A DNA stretch of 34,616 nucleotides from Gemmatimonadota bacterium (GTDB lineage: Bacteria; Gemmatimonadota; Gemmatimonadetes; Gemmatimonadales; Gemmatimonadaceae), in contig JAJTGR010000044.1 of assembly GCA_021299375.1 (NCBI GenBank), positions 1 to 34,616 on the forward strand, in the 5' to 3' direction. Made by a program: the position numbers and the translations under genes. Within the stretch, counting starts at the first letter, position 1; each line of letters opens with the position of its first letter. This document shows, piece after piece, positions 31,621-34,616 of the stretch. Under the pieces are notes generated by a model. It saw only the letters and a program-made list of their open reading frames with translations, had not been told where the DNA came from and ran no database searches.

Positions 31621-32058
31621 CTATCCCGCCACCGGGTCGATCACCTCGGCGAACCCCGCGCCAGCAAAGTCTCGCCCGCTGCGCGTGTACAGGCGCGTCA
31701 CCCCGTGCGCGCGCAGCGTGAGAGCGAGGACCGCGTCGAAGGTGCGACGCGCGGGGAAGTGTTGGTCGCGCCACTGCGCGTGGAGCCGCGCCATCTGCCC
31801 GGGCGCCCACGCACAGCTGGCCCATCCGCTGCGATCGCGATACCAGGCCACGGTGTCAGCGGCCGTGGTCGCGTCCAGCGGCTTGCGCAGCACCACGGGG
31901 TGCCGCAGCAGGCGATACAGCTCGAACCACACCTGGTCGGCGATCACCCATTGCTCAGGCTGCTCGAGGGCGCGGGCGACGAGTGCCCGGCAGAGCTCGT
32001 GCTCCGCGCAGTCCCGGTTGATGGCGTAGAGCAGGATGTTGGTATCAAGGCTCTGCAC
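31621..32058 (-). CDS. vapC: VapC-type PIN-domain ribonuclease toxin (second complete module)
   Basis: A 145-residue PIN-domain protein, a probable endoribonuclease toxin. Conserved acids are Asp5 (QSLDTNILLYAIN), Glu46 (VWFELYRLL), Asp108 (RTFDAVLALTL) and Asp130 (YTRSGRDFAG, with the TRN.KDF-like motif altered). The GTG at 32058 overlaps the antitoxin stop, giving coupled translation. The frame is open far upstream because it reads through the antitoxin gene in another phase, so the shorter start is preferred. Complete, so the toxin may be active. The degenerate vapB begins 42 bases beyond its stop. Confidence 0.88.
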   Translation of the reverse strand: MQSLDTNILLYAINRDCAEHELCRALVARALEQPEQWVIADQVWFELYRLLRHPVVLRKPLDATTAADTVAWYRDRSGWASCAWAPGQMARLHAQWRDQHFPARRTFDAVLALTLRAHGVTRLYTRSGRDFAGAGFAEVIDPVAG

Positions 32059-32320
32059 GATCCTCCCAGGCGCGGTCGCGCAGGGTGGCCGCGTCGGTGC
32101 AGAAATCGCCAAGCCCGTACACCGGCGGGCTCTCGCGCACGCGCGCCGGGCTCGGCGCGTTGGCCGCGAGCCACGCATCGACAGCGGCGCGCACCAGCTC
32201 GCTGACCGGGCGATCCATGACCTTGGCCGCCTGCCGCAAGCGGGCCAGCTGCGGCTCGGGAAAGAGGATCTGCAGTTTTTCAATGGATCCATGGATAACA
32301 TGGATCCATGCGCTTTGCAA
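32045..32320 (-). CDS. vapB: VapB-type ribbon-helix-helix antitoxin with unusual start
   Basis: A ribbon-helix-helix protein: KLQILFPEPQLARLRQAAKVMDRPVSELVRAAVDAWLA holds the strand and both helices (about residues 15-52), with an acidic C-terminal part (DAATLRDRAWEDRAEP). From the TTG at 32320 the first ~13 residues (QSAWIHVIHGS) are encoded by the palindromic operator itself. Homologues normally begin at the equivalent of 'xEKLQ', where the codon is ATT (32284). No ATG or GTG is available. The true start is therefore uncertain: TTG at 32320 or ATT at 32284. Its stop overlaps the vapC start. Confidence 0.82.
   Translation of the reverse strand: MQSAWIHVIHGSIEKLQILFPEPQLARLRQAAKVMDRPVSELVRAAVDAWLAANAPSPARVRESPPVYGLGDFCTDAATLRDRAWEDRAEP
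32283..32309. promoter_or_regulatory. Two copies of the palindrome ATGGATCCAT over the vapB start
   Basis: ATGGATCCAT occurs at 32283-32292 and 32300-32309; each is self-complementary and they are 17 bases apart. The pair overlaps the 5' end of the antitoxin coding region. Duplicate symmetric sites are typical of operators bound cooperatively by RHH antitoxin dimers. Binding is inferred. Confidence 0.55.
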
Positions 32321-32329
32321 CGGGCTATG

Positions 32330-32431
32330 CTACGCGTGGCACACGCGGCTGTCAGTCCAGCCGTTATCTTCATAGTATGCGGCGATTTCCCAGGCTTGAC
32401 GGGCCGCACACCGGAGCGCGGCTCCGTCCAT
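32330..32431 (-). CDS. Small ORF upstream of the antitoxin, doubtful
   Basis: A 33-residue frame (ATG at 32431, MDGAALRCAARQAWEIAAYYEDNGW region, stop at 32330) lies 10 bases before the antitoxin. Residues RQAWEIAAYYEDNGWTDS look protein-like, but no family is recognised and the third-position base use is mixed. It may be a leader peptide, a truncated gene or chance. Confidence 0.2.
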   Translation of the reverse strand: MDGAALRCAARQAWEIAAYYEDNGWTDSRVCHA

Positions 32432-32455
32432 TCCGTCTAAGTCGCAGCGGCGAGC

Positions 32456-32488
32456 GCCGGCGACCCATCCTGGGTCACCGGCATTTTT
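32456..32488 (+). terminator. Strong plus-strand intrinsic terminator with no gene in front of it
   Basis: GCCGGCGACCC (32456-32466) pairs with GGGTCACCGGC (32472-32482) with a single mismatch around ATCCT and is followed by ATTTTTCG. This is a textbook rho-independent terminator on the plus strand. There is no plus-strand protein gene upstream for over 1.3 kb (the genes from 31172 to 32320 are on the minus strand). An unannotated RNA starting in the 32300-32450 area would explain it. Confidence 0.65.
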
Positions 32489-32634
32489 CGTCTGCGAGGA
32501 CGCATGCCGTTGGCTCATTGGAGTGTGCAGTGTGGTGCGCCGAGGGTGACCTCGGCATGTGTGTTTCGCGCACGCTGTGCGCGGAGGCGGCCATGAGGGT
32601 CCACTAATCGGGCTCATTCCGTTTCGACACCGGC

Positions 32635-32889
32635 GTGGTCTGGCCTTCCGCCCAACGTCGCGCGTGGCCGACTGGTGCCCCACGGCCGCGGTGGTGCAGA
32701 ACCTCGTTGGCGAGGGGCGCCGCGAGGTGGTACATCAGCCCCTGGCTGCCGGTGCGCGGCTACCGCGAACGGCTGCGCTGGTGGGTCACCCGGCGCCTGG
32801 CCGGCCCTCGTGACGCGGTGCCCTTCGCGCCGCCGGTGGCGCAGGCGTTGGAGGCAGCGTGGCGGTGGGATGTGCGGCGTGGGGAGTAG
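32635..32889 (+). other. Gene-poor stretch 32321-33084 with a possible gene remnant
   Basis: The 764-base gap between the last vapB and the secreted repeat protein has no convincing complete gene. The frame ending at 32889 reads as if it were the end of a real protein from about 32728 on: WYISPWLPVRGYRERLRWW, VTRRLAGPRDAVPFAPP and ALEAAWRWDVRRG. The part before this in the same frame looks random, and the start (32635) is arbitrary. I regard it as a likely C-terminal remnant of a lost gene, of no recognised family. Confidence 0.3.
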
Positions 32890-33084
32890 GCCGATGTGTC
32901 GATGCCGTCTACATGACGAGGCCCATGTGTCGAACGAACGGTCAGATATCGACATGATCGGGCCGAACCGGCAGTCCGTGGCGGCGCCCGGGCTGTCAGA
33001 CCCCGGTGCGATCGTTGGCGTGTTGACCGGATTCCCGCATCACCGGCGGGACCGCCGACCCTCACCCGTTGCCAGGAGCTGACC

Positions 33085-33570
33085 ATGCACCGACTTCCCT
33101 TGCGACTCCTGCTGGTTGCGGCCGTCGTCGCCACGCCGCTGGCGGCCCAGCAAACCGTGCGCTGCACCGCCGACACGTACGGCACCACCACCAGCACGCG
33201 CTGCAGCAACGGCGTGCGCAGCACATCCGAGCGGATCGGCAACACGGTGTACACACGCGACAACACCGGCTATCGCAGCACGATCGAGGAACACGGCAGC
33301 ACGGCGTACTACCGCGCGAACACCGGCGTGCGCGGCACGGCCGAGACTTACGGCGGCGTGGCGGGCGCCGCGGGCAGCAGCACCACCACCTACTACCGCG
33401 ACAACACCGGCCGCCGCGCCACGGTGGACCGGTACGACACGCCGTACGGCAGCACCGCGACCTACCGCGACAACCAGGGCACGCGGGGCACGATCGATGC
33501 GTACGGCGGCAGTACGTATGGTCGGTTCAGCGCGCCACCAGTGGCGCCGTTGCTGTTGCCCAAGCGCTGA
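33085..33570 (+). CDS. Secreted protein built of short DNTG-type repeats
   Basis: A 161-residue protein with a Sec signal (LRLLLVAAVVATPLAA, cleavage before QQT) and two Cys soon after it (RCTAD, RCSNG). The rest is four to five ~20-30-residue repeats of the form Y-x-R-x-N-T-G-x-R-x-T-x-[ED]-x-Y-G (VYTRDNTGYRST, YYRANTGVRGT, YYRDNTGRRAT, TYRDNQGTRGT), each probably a beta-hairpin, as in YD- or MORN-like arrays. It is rich in Tyr, Thr, Gly and Arg. Family not recognised; surface location or binding to polysaccharide or nucleic acid is only a guess. GGAG lies seven bases before the ATG. Confidence 0.75.
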   Translation: MHRLPLRLLLVAAVVATPLAAQQTVRCTADTYGTTTSTRCSNGVRSTSERIGNTVYTRDNTGYRSTIEEHGSTAYYRANTGVRGTAETYGGVAGAAGSSTTTYYRDNTGRRATVDRYDTPYGSTATYRDNQGTRGTIDAYGGSTYGRFSAPPVAPLLLPKR

Positions 33571-33579
33571 CGTTAAGGC

Positions 33580-33861
33580 ATGTCGCCTAAACCTTCGGTG
33601 CCGAGTCAGATCATCGGCCGCATTCATGATGTGCAGTTGCCGCCGCCTCCGCCGGGTCACCGCGTCGGGAGACGGCCGGTGTCGCTCCAGCTGTGCCTTC
33701 GTGGTGCAGCTGGCCCCACCTACGAGTGGTTCTCGGTGCACCGGGAATTGCGGCAGCGGGTGTACGACCTGGCTCGGAACCGCTCGCTCCCGATGGACGC
33801 CACCTGCGCGTTCATGATCGACGAGACGGGGGCGATCGTGGGGTTCACGGTGGTGCGGTGA
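33580..33861 (+). CDS. Hypothetical 93-residue protein
   Basis: A small protein from the ATG at 33580, just 9 bases after the repeat protein. It has a Pro-rich region (QLPPPPPGHR), then a predicted helix FSVHRELRQRVYDLARNR and a final strand pair (CAFMIDETGAIVGFTVVR), i.e. a compact alpha/beta unit. No catalytic motif or family is recognised. Codon use and tight spacing between two real genes support it as a true gene. Confidence 0.5.
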   Translation: MSPKPSVPSQIIGRIHDVQLPPPPPGHRVGRRPVSLQLCLRGAAGPTYEWFSVHRELRQRVYDLARNRSLPMDATCAFMIDETGAIVGFTVVR

Positions 33862-33879
33862 GCGGAGGGCCACGTCAGC

Positions 33880-34443
33880 ATGGGGCGTGATACGAGGCCG
33901 GCGGGCCGGGCGACCGCGCCGGTGGCGCCACCGCGGTCGTTCACGGTGGTGCATCGCAGACTGCTGGGGGGTGAGCACCCATGTCCCGGTGGCGACTCGC
34001 GGGCGCACGGTGCGCGCCTCGCCGCGTTGCTCGCGGCCGGCGTGACCACGTTCGTGGATCTCACCGAACGCGATCGGGACAACGGCGTGTCGCCTTACGA
34101 CCGGCGCCTGCGGGGTGTGGTGCGTAATGGACTCTCGGTGGCGTACGTCAACGTCCCCATTCCCGATGCGCAGGTGCCACGGTCGCGGGCGCAGGTGGAG
34201 CAGGTGCTCGACGTGATCGATGCCGCGCTGGCCAACGGGGAGACCGTGTACCTGCACTGCAAGAGCGGCGTGGGGCGCACGGGGACCATGTTGGCGTTGC
34301 ACCTGGTGCGGCATGGGTACACGCCTCCGGAGGCATTACGGTTGGTACAAGCGGCGTGGCGGCAGGATGCGCGCAGCGCGATGTGGGTGCGCTGTCCGCA
34401 GACGGAGGGGCAGTGGAGGTACATTCAGACGAGCCAGCAATAG
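33880..34443 (+). CDS. Dual-specificity/tyrosine phosphatase
   Basis: A 187-residue cysteine phosphatase. The signature HCKSGVGRTG (residues 126-135) gives nucleophile Cys127 and phosphate-binding Arg133, with the general-acid Asp probably Asp96 (PIPDAQVP), consistent with a DSP/cyclin-dependent-kinase-inhibitor-3-like protein. TFVDLTERDR and VNVPIPDA are the usual neighbouring strands. It removes phosphate from phosphotyrosine/-serine or possibly from another phosphate ester or phosphoinositide. The N-terminal ~20 residues are basic and unstructured. It follows the 93-residue gene by 18 bases and is probably cotranscribed with it and the repeat protein. Confidence 0.88.
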   Translation: MGRDTRPAGRATAPVAPPRSFTVVHRRLLGGEHPCPGGDSRAHGARLAALLAAGVTTFVDLTERDRDNGVSPYDRRLRGVVRNGLSVAYVNVPIPDAQVPRSRAQVEQVLDVIDAALANGETVYLHCKSGVGRTGTMLALHLVRHGYTPPEALRLVQAAWRQDARSAMWVRCPQTEGQWRYIQTSQQ

Positions 34444-34487
34444 GACCAGGTAGACACCAACAGGCGAAGCGGAACGAAACGCACGCC

Positions 34488-34559
34488 ATGCCCTATGGCA
34501 ACAAGGACGACAGGCGGTACATTCACCACCTTCAGTCCCTCGGCTTGCCGCCTGAATGA
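34488..34559 (+). CDS. Short ORF near the right edge, doubtful
   Basis: A 23-residue frame (MPYGNKDDRRYIHHLQSLG onwards) lies 44 bases after the phosphatase stop on the same strand. It has an odd, charged, protein-like composition but only a weak ribosome binding site and no recognised family. Nothing else is visible from 34560 to the end of the window. Confidence 0.2.
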   Translation: MPYGNKDDRRYIHHLQSLGLPPE

Positions 34560-34616
34560 CGTGGACCGCGCGGCGACTTCCGCGTGTGCCCTTTGACCAT
34601 ATCCCCAGACGGAACA

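Noticed and set aside
32310-32490. Considered a tmRNA or an integron attC site for the small-RNA region
   Set aside because: No tag-peptide reading frame with the tmRNA core, and no GTTRRRY/RYYYAAC core sites were found.
1-34616. CRISPR array, prophage or biosynthetic gene cluster
   Set aside because: No regularly spaced direct repeats, no cas genes, no phage structural genes, and no NRPS/PKS or RiPP genes were seen.

Overview
The window is GC-rich bacterial chromosome with dense coding, many GTG/TTG starts and short intergenic gaps. The gene mix (NAALADase-type M28 peptidase, PD40 lipoprotein, CtpA-like protease, chromosomal RepA-like protein, a large secreted tetratricopeptide-like protein with a glycine/tyrosine-rich C-terminal beta domain) and the protein style suggest Gemmatimonadota. 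That is an inference from gene content; no rRNA or tRNA gene was seen to confirm it.

Layout. 1-1300: a decayed IS1380-family transposase and a probably frameshifted outer-membrane barrel gene. 1324-7132: arginine biosynthesis in two divergent units, argR-argH-HAD phosphatase on the minus strand and argC-argB-argD on the plus strand. They share a 95-bp control region of nested TATGCA palindromes (candidate ARG boxes) overlapping a TTGACA/TATGCA promoter. 7297-16175: a plus-strand series of a PaiB-like FMN-binding protein, a secreted alkaline-phosphatase-superfamily enzyme, an Smr-like protein, a secreted M28 metallopeptidase, a ThiF/MoeB-rhodanese fusion, an alpha/beta hydrolase, a fatty-acid desaturase and a YggX-like protein carrying two CxxC pairs. 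16260-20830: a zinc-ribbon microprotein, a MarR-YceI pair, a PD40 beta-propeller lipoprotein convergently overlapping yceI, and a carboxy-terminal processing protease. 21106-24141: a RepA-like winged-helix protein divergent from the 675-residue secreted protein.

24166-32320 is accessory in character. It holds a complete hipBA module with an AT-rich upstream region, a threonine/serine dehydratase overlapping a Tat-exported S51 peptidase, a SEC-C protein, an SDR, a CIA30-domain protein, two complete vapBC-type modules with palindromic operators, and the wreck of a third vapBC between them. 32321-33084 is gene-poor but has a strong orphan terminator on the plus strand, so an unannotated small RNA is possible. 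33085-34443 holds a secreted repeat protein, a small unknown protein and a dual-specificity phosphatase.

How they work together: argB, argC, argD and argH cover four of the eight arginine steps, with ArgR as likely feedback regulator; argA/argJ, argE, argF and argG are not here. The strongest leads for something undescribed are structural: a 93-bp near-perfect hairpin at 28814-28906, a 74-bp hairpin at 8115-8188, a 35-nt hairpin in the desaturase leader, the orphan terminator at 32456, and the DNTG-repeat secreted protein. I found no convincing new multi-gene defence or biosynthetic system.
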